DNA of 25,462 nucleotides, taken from NCBI GenBank assembly GCA_964647785.1, contig CAZYJD010000025.1, positions 1-25,462 of the forward strand. Reading direction: 5' to 3'. Shown here piece by piece: positions 7,681 through 15,344 of this stretch. Position 1 is the stretch's first letter, and every line of letters begins with the position of its first letter. Made by a program: the position numbers and the translations under genes. The notes beneath the pieces are model-generated. The model saw only the letters and a list, made by a program, of their open reading frames with translations. It was not told the origin of the DNA and did not search any database. The DNA is from CAZYJD01 sp964647785 (GTDB lineage Bacteria; Bacteroidota; Bacteroidia; NS11-12g; UBA9320).

Positions 7681-8568
7681 ATGAAGCAAATAGCAGTAAT
7701 AGGTTCAGGTACAATGGGAAATGGTATTGCCCATGTATTTGCGCAGAGCGGTTTTCAAGTAGCTCTGATTGATATCAACGAAAAAGCACTTGAAAAAGCA
7801 CTCGCCACCATCGGGAAAAATATGGATCGACAAATCTCAAAAGGTCGTTTAACCGAATCTGATAAAGCGAATGCCCTCGGCCGTATTGCTACTTATCAAA
7901 GTATTTCTGAAGGGGTTTCCAATGCAGATTTGGTGGTGGAAGCCGCCACTGAAAATGTAGAACTTAAAAAGAAAATATTCATAGAGATGGACGCAACGGC
8001 TCCTGCTTCTGCAATTTTGGCTACCAACACTTCATCCATCTCTATCACTCTGCTCGCTGCGGTAACCACTCGACCTGATAAGGTGATAGGAATGCATTTC
8101 ATGAACCCTGTTCCTGTTATGAAATTGGTGGAGGTAATCAATGGTTACAACACTTCGTCTGAAGTTACTTCGGCCATCCTTGAACTGTCAAAAACCCTAG
8201 GAAAAGTGCCCGCTTTGGCAAATGATTATCCCGGCTTTATTGCCAACCGCATTCTGATGCCGATGATCAATGAAGCCATTTGGACCTTGCATGAAGGGGT
8301 CGGTGGCGTAGAGGAAATTGATACTGTAATGAAACTCGGTATGGCTCATCCAATGGGGCCATTGCAATTGGCCGACTTTATAGGTCTTGATGTTTGTTTG
8401 GCGATATTAAACGTGTTATTTGACGGATTTGGCAATCCGAAGTACGCGCCATGCCCCTTGTTGGTGAATATGGTAACTGCCGGTAAAAGAGGGGTGAAGT
8501 CAGGAGAGGGCTTTTACGATTGGAGTCATGGAACCAAAAACTTGGTTGTTAGCAAGTCCTTCCAATAA
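7681..8568 (+). CDS. hbd: 3-hydroxybutyryl-CoA dehydrogenase
   Basis: A 295-residue NAD(P)-dependent dehydrogenase that interconverts 3-hydroxybutyryl-CoA and acetoacetyl-CoA, in short-chain fatty-acid oxidation or butyrate/acetoacetyl-CoA metabolism. The Rossmann motif is IGSGTMGNGIA at residues 7-17. The catalytic dyad sits in GMHFMNPVPVMKLVEVI, with H139 and E151 at the family's spacing of 12. NDYPGFIANR (181-190) and HPMGPLQLADFIGLD complete the C-terminal dimerisation domain. The length is normal for the stand-alone enzyme; it is not fused to an enoyl-CoA hydratase. No other beta-oxidation gene is nearby. The stop lies four bases from the convergent EGF lipoprotein stop. NADH versus NADPH preference cannot be read from the sequence with confidence. 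Confidence 0.92.
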   Translation: MKQIAVIGSGTMGNGIAHVFAQSGFQVALIDINEKALEKALATIGKNMDRQISKGRLTESDKANALGRIATYQSISEGVSNADLVVEAATENVELKKKIFIEMDATAPASAILATNTSSISITLLAAVTTRPDKVIGMHFMNPVPVMKLVEVINGYNTSSEVTSAILELSKTLGKVPALANDYPGFIANRILMPMINEAIWTLHEGVGGVEEIDTVMKLGMAHPMGPLQLADFIGLDVCLAILNVLFDGFGNPKYAPCPLLVNMVTAGKRGVKSGEGFYDWSHGTKNLVVSKSFQ

Positions 8569-8572
8569 TTTT

Positions 8573-9163
8573 TCACCAGCCGTATTGATACACGAGTCGG
8601 GCTTTTGTTTTCCGATCAGCAGATTCCACGTACACCGTATCTTCAAATGACATGCCTTTATTGTAGGGCATGAAACTGATTTGTCCCATTGTTTGATTGG
8701 TGCTGTCGTCCTGGTCACTAACCACCAATGCATGCAAATTTGCGGGTGCGGTAAGAATCACACTTTCGCCATCCAATTCGAAATAGAGCTGATTGCTATC
8801 AAGATCAAAGACCGTTTGAGATCTGAAGCGCTCTTGCAGTGTGGCACCCACAGCTTCGTAAACGGTTAGGTATACATCTGGTCCGGTGGTATCATGATCC
8901 CATGGATTGCCATTGGGGTTGTTTTCTTCGAAGGAAGTGAGAAGAATGCTCTTCAGTTCAATAAAAGACGGATTGATTTCTTCATCGCAAAGATCTCCGC
9001 TCCAGCCTTCAGGACAAATACATTCGCCATCCACGCATTCTGCACCATTGGCGCAAGCCGAACCTTCACAGGGATCAGGGTACGTTCCGTCATTGCAGGA
9101 AAAAAGAAGCACACCAAAAGTGATGGCCAAAAATGGTAAAAAGGAGTAATTGAATTGCTTCAT
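8573..9163 (-). CDS. Lipoprotein with one EGF-like domain
   Basis: A 196-residue lipoprotein. The signal peptide ends in the lipobox LLFSC with the lipidated Cys at 23. Directly behind it lies one complete EGF-like module with cysteines at 32, 37, 43, 48, 50 and 59; the spacing C-x4-C-x5-C-x4-C-x-C-x8-C and the CICPEGWSGDLC tail are classic. EGF modules in bacteria are usually protein-interaction spacers, here probably holding the rest of the protein off the membrane. Residues 65-196 are a beta-rich domain I do not recognise (for example WDHDTTGPDVYLTVYE and DTVYVESADRKTKARLVYQY), possibly C2-like. It is last in a minus-strand run after DUF389, 31 bases downstream, and carries its own promoter-like motif directly before the ATG. 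Confidence 0.83.
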   Translation of the reverse strand: MKQFNYSFLPFLAITFGVLLFSCNDGTYPDPCEGSACANGAECVDGECICPEGWSGDLCDEEINPSFIELKSILLTSFEENNPNGNPWDHDTTGPDVYLTVYEAVGATLQERFRSQTVFDLDSNQLYFELDGESVILTAPANLHALVVSDQDDSTNQTMGQISFMPYNKGMSFEDTVYVESADRKTKARLVYQYGW

Positions 9164-9166
9164 CTA

Positions 9167-9175
9167 GCAAAAATA
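9167..9175 (-). promoter_or_regulatory. -7 promoter element (TATTTTTGC) just before the EGF lipoprotein gene
   Basis: An exact TAnnTTTGY match on the minus strand with only three bases between it and the ATG (9161-9163). If used, transcription would begin at or next to the start codon, giving a near-leaderless message. Confidence 0.42.
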
Positions 9176-9194
9176 CGGCAATCTGACTTGCGTC

Positions 9195-10637
9195 TTATTC
9201 ATATCTAATCTGTGGTTCTGAAATCTTCATTCTTTGACCAAACCACAATGCAAATCGTTTTTCGTCTTTAGCGCTTAACTTTTTGTCGCTTTCGATGAAA
9301 ACTACGTACAAGCTATCTGCAGTTTGTCCAGAGCGGTAGATCAATGAAGGGGAGTATGATAGGCCTTCAATATCTGGAAACAAGGCACTGCACTCTTCAG
9401 AAATTCTCTGTATTTCTTTCGCATTCAGAAGGCGGCGCTCTTCCCCTTTTTGCATTTTTTGAATCAATGAATCTTTCCGGGCAATTTCACGATCTTTTTG
9501 ATTCACAAATTCTTCCAATAATCCTAATTTCACCTTTTGAGTTACGGCTTCAGTCATGGCTTGTTCATTGATTTGTTCTACAATGGCATTTTGCGACTGG
9601 TAAATTTTGAGTTCATATTCTTCCAGTCCGTACACCAAGAGCTTTTGCTTTAATTTCTCCACTTCCTCCTTGCTGAGTTCTTTCCCCATGATCCCTAACT
9701 CTAACATTGGCGGACTTGTATTTGGAGAAATACTTTTGTTAACCAATAGATGATCTTCCGGGTTGATTTGCTCTTCAATGAACTTATCAAGACGCCTCTC
9801 TGCAAATGAATGTTTTAGAACGCGCACATAGATAACGATACTCGGTATGCTGATCAAAATGATGAACAATAGCAAGCTCAGTCGTGCTCGCCTTTCTTTT
9901 TGTGCATCGATAAAAGAAATCATGGGGAACCGCAGATAGCGCGTTATGAGCAAAGCTGAGAGGCTGATAAAAACGGAATTGATGAAGAATAGATAAATGG
10001 CACCCAAGAAAAAATTCCACTGACCTGTTGCAAGTCCAAAACCCGCAGTGCAAAGAGGGGGCATCAAAGCGGTTGCAATGGCTACACCGGGCACCACATT
10101 GTTTTTTATCCTTCTAACGGCCGATAATATCCCAGCCAATCCACCAAAGAAAGCCACAAATAAGTCCAATAAGGTGGGGCGTGTTCTTGCAAGTAGCTCG
10201 CTTTGCTGATCAGTAGCAGGAGCAAGGCTGAAGAAAATGAAGGCAGCAACGATGCTGACCACCAAGGCTACTGCAAAACTCTTCAGCGACTGACGAAGCA
10301 ATTGGCGGTCGATGATGGCAATGGAAAACCCGATGCCATTGATCGGACCCATCAATGGACTGATGAGCATGGCACCAATCACTACTGCGGTGGAGTTGAG
10401 ATTTAAACCGATCGAACATATCAGCACAGAAAAAATTAAGATCCATACATTAAACCCCTTAAAAACAACATCTTTTCTTATCTCATCTGAAGCATTTTTA
10501 AAGTCAATTTCACCGAGGCTAAAAACGTATTTTAAGAAGTTCCTTAGTTGTTTCAGGCTAATCTTAAGGCTTCGTATAAGTCTTGATTCTTTTTGTTGAA
10601 GCTCTTTTTGTTCGTCGGTGGAGAAGGTCTCATTCAT
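9195..10637 (-). CDS. DUF389 (TIGR00341-type) polytopic membrane protein
   Basis: A 480-residue inner-membrane protein of the DUF389 family, whose function is not established. Residues 1-60 are cytoplasmic and charged. About seven hydrophobic segments follow (roughly 64-79, 83-108, 119-138, 158-174, 183-203, 208-231 and 252-272). They contain the family signatures VIGAMLISPLMGPI (87-100) and VVPGVAIATALMPPLCTAGF (181-200). Residues 273-480 form a soluble extension with a likely coiled coil (SKEEVEKLKQKLL, then EFVNQKDREIARKDSLIQKM) and a small C-terminal domain; bacterial members can be much shorter. The start at 10637 overlaps the end of queG by eight bases (ATGAATGA on the coding strand), so translation is probably coupled. 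Transport or sensing has been guessed for the family, but nothing here decides it. Confidence 0.88.
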   Translation of the reverse strand: MNETFSTDEQKELQQKESRLIRSLKISLKQLRNFLKYVFSLGEIDFKNASDEIRKDVVFKGFNVWILIFSVLICSIGLNLNSTAVVIGAMLISPLMGPINGIGFSIAIIDRQLLRQSLKSFAVALVVSIVAAFIFFSLAPATDQQSELLARTRPTLLDLFVAFFGGLAGILSAVRRIKNNVVPGVAIATALMPPLCTAGFGLATGQWNFFLGAIYLFFINSVFISLSALLITRYLRFPMISFIDAQKERRARLSLLLFIILISIPSIVIYVRVLKHSFAERRLDKFIEEQINPEDHLLVNKSISPNTSPPMLELGIMGKELSKEEVEKLKQKLLVYGLEEYELKIYQSQNAIVEQINEQAMTEAVTQKVKLGLLEEFVNQKDREIARKDSLIQKMQKGEERRLLNAKEIQRISEECSALFPDIEGLSYSPSLIYRSGQTADSLYVVFIESDKKLSAKDEKRFALWFGQRMKISEPQIRYE

Positions 10638-11571
10638 TGGATTGGCTCTTCAAGGCAAATTGCACATTTTCCTTCATTTTTTTTAATCCGGCTCTCTTTA
10701 TGGCTGAACTTTCAAATCTATTTTTGAACACTTCCTCTGTCATATCTAACCAGTCTGATGATTTAAGTTCAAGGTTATTGGCCATCGGCATGAACGCTTC
10801 TTCTGCATGCGGTTTGCTAAATCGATTCCAAGGGCATACTTCTTGACAGATGTCGCAACCAAACACCCAGTCATTCAATTTGGAATGAAACTCCATGGGG
10901 GTTGCTTCTTTCAGCTCAATGGTGAAGTAACTAATGCAACGCGAAGCATCCATCTGTTTTCCGGCCAGAAGGGCATCTGTAGGGCATGCATCAATACAAG
11001 CCGTGCAATTGCCACAATGATCGGTCACAGGATGATCCGGCTCACATACCAAATCAATGACCATTTGTGCAAGAAAGAAATAGCTGCCGTGCTTTTTGTT
11101 GAGCAATAAGGTATTCTTCCCAATCCATCCCAATCCGCTTTTTGCGGCCCATTGCCTTTCCATGATGGGGGCGGAGTCAACAAACACCCTTCCCTCTAAT
11201 TCACCTACTTCAGTCCTTAGTTCAGCGAGCAGCCCTTTTAATTTCTTCCGAAGCACTCGGTGATAGTCGGTTCCAAATGCATATCGCGCTATTTTGGGTA
11301 CTCCTGCCGCTTGTGTATTTTGAGGATAATAATTGTAGAGCAAGCTGACCACGGTTTTGGCACCAGGCACAAGTTTAGTAGGGTCCAATCGCAGGTCTAA
11401 GTGATTTTCGAGGTATTGCATGCTCCCATGCCTATTTGCTCTAAGGAATGACTCCAGATTTGCTGCTTCTTCTTCCAAAAAACCGGCCCGACTGATTCCA
11501 CAATCTAAAAATCCGTGTTTTTCTGCCAGTCTTTTGATGGTTTTGGCATTTGACAGGGCACCTAAATCCAT
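10630..11571 (-). CDS. queG: Epoxyqueuosine reductase QueG
   Basis: A 313-residue cobalamin- and iron-sulfur-dependent enzyme that reduces epoxyqueuosine to queuosine in tRNAs with GUN anticodons, the last step of queuosine synthesis. The cobalamin-binding N-domain contains VDSAPIMERQWAAKSGLGWI, with the catalytic-type Asp at 132, and GKNTLLL after it. Two [4Fe-4S] clusters are served by CGNCTACIDACP (C186, C189, C192, C196) and C212 with CDICQEVCPW (C239, C242, C246). The C-terminus is short and lacks the HEAT-repeat extension found in longer members such as the E. coli enzyme. It lies two bases after ruvB and overlaps the DUF389 gene by eight bases. No other queuosine gene is visible, so the pathway is split in this genome. 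Confidence 0.95.
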   Translation of the reverse strand: MDLGALSNAKTIKRLAEKHGFLDCGISRAGFLEEEAANLESFLRANRHGSMQYLENHLDLRLDPTKLVPGAKTVVSLLYNYYPQNTQAAGVPKIARYAFGTDYHRVLRKKLKGLLAELRTEVGELEGRVFVDSAPIMERQWAAKSGLGWIGKNTLLLNKKHGSYFFLAQMVIDLVCEPDHPVTDHCGNCTACIDACPTDALLAGKQMDASRCISYFTIELKEATPMEFHSKLNDWVFGCDICQEVCPWNRFSKPHAEEAFMPMANNLELKSSDWLDMTEEVFKNRFESSAIKRAGLKKMKENVQFALKSQSNE

Positions 11572-11573
11572 GC

Positions 11574-12596
11574 TTAGAATAATTCATTCATTCGGGCAGG
11601 AGGCAATTTGCCCAAATGTTCGTATGCTGCGGGTGTCGCTTCTCGACCTCTTGCGGTTCTTTGGATGTATCCTTCCTTGATGAGAAAAGGTTCATAAACT
11701 TCTTCAATGGTGCCGGCTTCTTCGCCAACTGCCGTTGCAATGGTATTTAAACCTACAGGCCCTCCTTTGAATTTTTCGATGATGGTGTAAAGTATTCGAT
11801 TATCCATCTCATCCAGTCCGCGACTATCTACATTCAAAGCTTCCAAAGCGGTTTGCGCAATGGACAATTTAATGGTGCCGTCGCCCTTTATCTGAGCAAA
11901 ATCGCGCGTTCTTCTCAAGAGTGCGTTGGCAATTCTCGGTGTTCCCCTGCTTCTTTTTGCAATTTCCGTAGCTGCATCAGGAGTGATGGAGCTATTTAAA
12001 ATTCCGGCACTTCGGCCAATGATATCACTCAATAAGGCTGCATCGTAATATTCAAGACGGAGGTTGATTCCAAAACGGGCTCTCAATGGGGCTGTAAGCA
12101 ACCCGCTGCGAGTGGTGGCTCCAACCAGCGTGAAAGGTGAAATGCCAATTTGAACGCTTCTGGCATTGGGACCGGTATCCAACATGATGTCCAACTTGTA
12201 ATCTTCCATGGCTGAATAAAGGTACTCTTCGATGACCGGGCTCAATCGATGAATCTCATCGATGAATAACACATCTCCTTCATCGAGATTGGTGAGCAAT
12301 CCGGCCAAATCGCCAGGCTTTTCCAAAACCGGACCGGAGGTTACCTTGATTCCTACATTGAGCTCATTGGCAATGATGTGGGCCAGGGTGGTTTTGCCCA
12401 GGCCCGGAGGACCGTGCAACAGAACGTGATCCAGCGCTTCTCCCCTCAGAACTGCAGCTTGAACGAAAATGCGCAAATTATCAAGAATCTTTTTTTGGCC
12501 TGTAAAATCCTCAAAACTGGCCGGTCGCAATACTTTTTCAATTTCGCGCTCGGGCCCATTCATGTCTTCATTTTCCGGATTCAGGATGGGATTCAT
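11574..12596 (-). CDS. ruvB: Holliday junction branch-migration helicase subunit RuvB
   Basis: A 340-residue AAA+ motor that forms hexameric rings flanking RuvA-bound Holliday junctions and drives branch migration in recombinational repair. Walker A is GPPGLGKTT (62-70), Walker B with the DEIH box is VLFIDEIH (109-116), and the sensor and arginine-finger region is GATTRSGLLTAPLRARFG (159-176). The C-terminal winged helix contains GPVGLNTIATAVGEE and FLIKEGYIQRTARGR. The N-terminal opening before LRPASFEDFTGQ is the length usual in this phylum, which supports the start at 12596. It heads a minus-strand run into queG (2-base gap). RuvA is not adjacent. A promoter-like TAGATTTG lies four bases before the ATG. 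Confidence 0.97.
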   Translation of the reverse strand: MNPILNPENEDMNGPEREIEKVLRPASFEDFTGQKKILDNLRIFVQAAVLRGEALDHVLLHGPPGLGKTTLAHIIANELNVGIKVTSGPVLEKPGDLAGLLTNLDEGDVLFIDEIHRLSPVIEEYLYSAMEDYKLDIMLDTGPNARSVQIGISPFTLVGATTRSGLLTAPLRARFGINLRLEYYDAALLSDIIGRSAGILNSSITPDAATEIAKRSRGTPRIANALLRRTRDFAQIKGDGTIKLSIAQTALEALNVDSRGLDEMDNRILYTIIEKFKGGPVGLNTIATAVGEEAGTIEEVYEPFLIKEGYIQRTARGREATPAAYEHLGKLPPARMNELF

Positions 12597-12600
12597 TCTT

Positions 12601-12608
12601 CAAATCTA
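12601..12608 (-). promoter_or_regulatory. -7 promoter element (TAGATTTG) just before ruvB
   Basis: An exact TAnnTTTG match on the minus strand, four bases upstream of the ruvB ATG. A TTG at 12623-12625 is too close (14 bases) to be a standard -33 element. If the motif is used, ruvB mRNA would be almost leaderless. Confidence 0.42.
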
Positions 12609-12720
12609 CAATATTCACAACGCAATTTTTCCGAGAGCATTTTAAAAAGCTGTGGCAATTTCAGTGAAGCCTTGTACAACTTTTTAAACCATCCGTGCAT
12701 CTTAAAATTAGCTGATCAAA

Positions 12721-12728
12721 TAACTTTG
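12721..12728 (+). promoter_or_regulatory. -7 promoter element (TAACTTTG) for the DUF1573-htrA unit
   Basis: An exact TAnnTTTG match in the 166-base gap between the divergent ruvB and DUF1573 genes. A start site a few bases downstream (about 12732-12736) would give a leader of some 30 bases to the ATG at 12763, supporting that start over the ATG at 12739. Confidence 0.48.
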
Positions 12729-12762
12729 GCAAAAAGGTATGTTTTTTGAATACAGGACAGTG

Positions 12763-13857
12763 ATGAAAAGAATTGCAGCACTTGGTGCTTTTTTAGTGGT
12801 AATGGGGAATGTTCAAGCACAAACTCCAGAAAAAATTTCAGTTAAATATCTGAAATTCAAAAGCATGGAGATTAATATTGGAGAAATACTCGAAACGGAC
12901 CCACCAAGAGTGGTTTCATTTGATTTTACCAATGAATCTGCGGTTCCATTGGAAATTGAAAATGTCATTTCATCATGTGGTTGCACCGTAGCCGACTGGC
13001 CGAGAAAAGCGGTTAAAGCCGGAGAAAATGGCCGTATTCAAGTGCAATTCAACCCGGCAGGTATGTATGGAGAATTGGAAAAGCACATTAAAATCAAGGC
13101 AAATCTTAGTGATGCGCCTTTCATAGATCTCGTGATAACTGGTTATATCAATAGTACCCATTTCGATGCTCCGCAGTACTACAAAGGCCAATATGGCTAT
13201 CTAATGTTGCGCGATTACCGACTGAATTTTGGTGAAAGAAGACAATTGGAGGATAAAGTTTTAACGATTTCTGCATACAACGACGGTAACGATACCATAG
13301 AAATACTTGGCTTCGACGATGTTCCTTCTTTCATGGTTATGCTTGTAACGAAGCATAAATTGGCTCCAGGCGATTCATTAGATGTGCGTGCTCGATTTGC
13401 AGGGAATGAAGAAATAATGCCCGGGACATACAAGGGGAGCATCAGAATGAACACCACTGACCGCTTTTATCCCTCCAAAGGCTTCAACTATTCATTGGAA
13501 GTTTTACCCGATTTTAGTGAATGGAGTAGAAAGCAACTGAGAAAAGCACCCAAAGCCGAATTGCTAAACCCGGAGGTGAATATGGGAGATATGAGCGCCG
13601 GGGGCATCAAGGAATCCGTTGCGCTCTTGAAAAACAGCGGTAAGTCAGCGTTGATTATCTATCGCGTTAGCAGCGATTGCAGCTGTGCCATCTTGAGTCA
13701 TCCTACTGAAATTGAAGCCGGACAAACCGCAGAACTCCCTGTGAAGTTCGATGCGCTTTTTAAATCTGGCAAACAAGCAAAGGTCATTACCTTATACACC
13801 AACGATCCGGCAAGCCCAAAGATTCATTTAATGGTTCGGGCCAATGTTCGTGATTGA
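12763..13857 (+). CDS. Secreted DUF1573 protein with two Cys-x-Cys Ig-like repeats
   Basis: A 364-residue exported protein built from Ig-like domains of the DUF1573 type (related to ASPM/SPD-2/Hydin folds), frequent in Bacteroidota and of unknown role. A signal peptide covers residues 1-19 (two early basic residues, hydrophobic core, VQA-Q site); the ATG at 12763 gives it cleanly, while the ATG at 12739 would prepend eight awkward residues. The first domain has the family pattern FDFTNESAVPLEIENVISSC with C72-x-C74, then VQFNPAG. A middle domain (about 145-250) lacks cysteines. The third repeats the pattern: LLKNSGKSALIIYRVSSDCS with C306-x-C308, ending in TNDPASPKIHLMVRANV. The paired CxC motifs could bind metal or form disulfides. 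The htrA gene follows after 41 bases. Confidence 0.86.
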   Translation: MKRIAALGAFLVVMGNVQAQTPEKISVKYLKFKSMEINIGEILETDPPRVVSFDFTNESAVPLEIENVISSCGCTVADWPRKAVKAGENGRIQVQFNPAGMYGELEKHIKIKANLSDAPFIDLVITGYINSTHFDAPQYYKGQYGYLMLRDYRLNFGERRQLEDKVLTISAYNDGNDTIEILGFDDVPSFMVMLVTKHKLAPGDSLDVRARFAGNEEIMPGTYKGSIRMNTTDRFYPSKGFNYSLEVLPDFSEWSRKQLRKAPKAELLNPEVNMGDMSAGGIKESVALLKNSGKSALIIYRVSSDCSCAILSHPTEIEAGQTAELPVKFDALFKSGKQAKVITLYTNDPASPKIHLMVRANVRD

Positions 13858-13898
13858 ACTCAAATCATTTGGAATAATTGTTGATGTGTTGAGAAGCA

Positions 13899-15344
13899 AT
13901 GAACACCAGGCAAATCGCAGCAATCATAGTTATTTCCATGCTCAGTGGTCTCACTGGAGCCTGGTTGTATACCCGAAATAAAGAGGTACAAAATAACTCT
14001 TCTCTTTACGCCACCACAGCAGGTACAGAAAATGTCAAGCTGTCATCCACGGTGTCAAGAAATCTGTCAACATCAAATGTGCCATCATTTGTAGAGGCCT
14101 CCAAGGCAAGTACGCCCAGTGTGGTATTCATTCGCACCGAGAGCCAATACCAAAGAAGAAGTGCATTGGGGTGGTTTTTTGATTTTGACCCATTTGGGAG
14201 CATCGGCAAGGTGAATAGTTCAGGATCAGGAGTGATACTAAGTGCTGATGGTTACATTGTAACCAACCACCATGTCATTCAAGGGGCGGATAAAATCGAG
14301 GTGGTGCTCTCCGGCCAAAAAAAATCATTTCCTGCCACGGTCATAGGGAATGATCCATCAAGCGACCTGGCACTCATTAAAATTGAAGCGAACGACTTAC
14401 CTGCCATTGAAGCCGCCAATTCCGATGATATTTTCATCGGTGATTGGGTGTTGGCAGTGGGCAATCCCTTTAACCTCACATCTACCGTAACAGCGGGCAT
14501 CGTAAGTGCCAAGGGACGAAACATCAACATTGTAAATAACCGTTTCCCCATTGAGTCTTTCATCCAAACAGATGCAGCCATCAATCCAGGAAACAGCGGT
14601 GGTGCATTGGTGAATTTAAACGGTCAGCTGGTTGGGGTGAATACTGCTATTGCTTCTGAAACAGGTTCTTATGTGGGGTATGGCTTTGCCATTCCTTCGA
14701 ACATCGTTATGAAAATAGTTAAGGATTTGAGGGAGTTCGGACAAGTTCAGAGAGGATTTACGGGCATAGAAGTGCAGGACATAGAAGGCGCCATTGCTGA
14801 ACGTTTAAGTGAGGTGGATCGTGGAGTTTATGTGGCAAAGATCCTTCAGGGTTATCCGGAAGCTGATGAATTCCAGATCAGTGATGTCATTCAAAAAATT
14901 GATGAACAACCCATTAATAGCAAAGCGGATTACGATGAAAAACTGGCTTACTACAGGCCGGGCGATCGTTTGAAATTCACCTTGCTAAGAGATGGTAAGA
15001 TCATTGAGAGGGAGATCACTTTACTCAACATGGAAGGATCTACTGAGCTCATCAAACGAGTGAGCGTAAGCTCCGAAATACTTGGAGCCGATTTCGAAAA
15101 AATTAGCAAGCTCGAAAAAGATCTGTATCGCCTTGGTTTTGGAGTGAAGGTTCTGAACATCAGAAAAGGGCTCATAAAGAACATGAACCTTCCGGAAGGT
15201 TTTATTTTTACAAGTGTCAATGGAAAGCGTTTTAGCAATCTTGACGAATTTGTAAATTACCTTGAAAAGGTGAAAGGAGGCTTAAGAGTGGAAGGTGTGA
15301 AACCAGATGGTGGGCGAATTGTCTACAACTTTAATGTTTATTAA
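13899..15344 (+). CDS. htrA: HtrA/Do family periplasmic serine protease with two PDZ domains
   Basis: A 481-residue trypsin-fold envelope protease of the DegP/DegQ/HtrA family, which degrades or refolds misfolded periplasmic proteins. Residues 5-24 form a single hydrophobic segment that works as a signal or membrane anchor. The catalytic triad is visible: H125 in VTNHHVIQGA, D156 in PSSDLALIKI and S233 in INPGNSGGALV. A first PDZ domain lies at about 265-365 (RGFTGIEVQDIEGAIAE through PGDRLKFTLLRDGK). A second, more divergent one spans about 395-480 and ends in VEGVKPDGGRIVYNFNVY. The linker before the protease domain (QRRSALGWFFDFDPFGSIGK) matches the LA-loop region. The length is typical of Do proteases. 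Its stop codon shares the palindrome TTAA with the convergent murF stop. Confidence 0.95.
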   Translation: MNTRQIAAIIVISMLSGLTGAWLYTRNKEVQNNSSLYATTAGTENVKLSSTVSRNLSTSNVPSFVEASKASTPSVVFIRTESQYQRRSALGWFFDFDPFGSIGKVNSSGSGVILSADGYIVTNHHVIQGADKIEVVLSGQKKSFPATVIGNDPSSDLALIKIEANDLPAIEAANSDDIFIGDWVLAVGNPFNLTSTVTAGIVSAKGRNINIVNNRFPIESFIQTDAAINPGNSGGALVNLNGQLVGVNTAIASETGSYVGYGFAIPSNIVMKIVKDLREFGQVQRGFTGIEVQDIEGAIAERLSEVDRGVYVAKILQGYPEADEFQISDVIQKIDEQPINSKADYDEKLAYYRPGDRLKFTLLRDGKIIEREITLLNMEGSTELIKRVSVSSEILGADFEKISKLEKDLYRLGFGVKVLNIRKGLIKNMNLPEGFIFTSVNGKRFSNLDEFVNYLEKVKGGLRVEGVKPDGGRIVYNFNVY

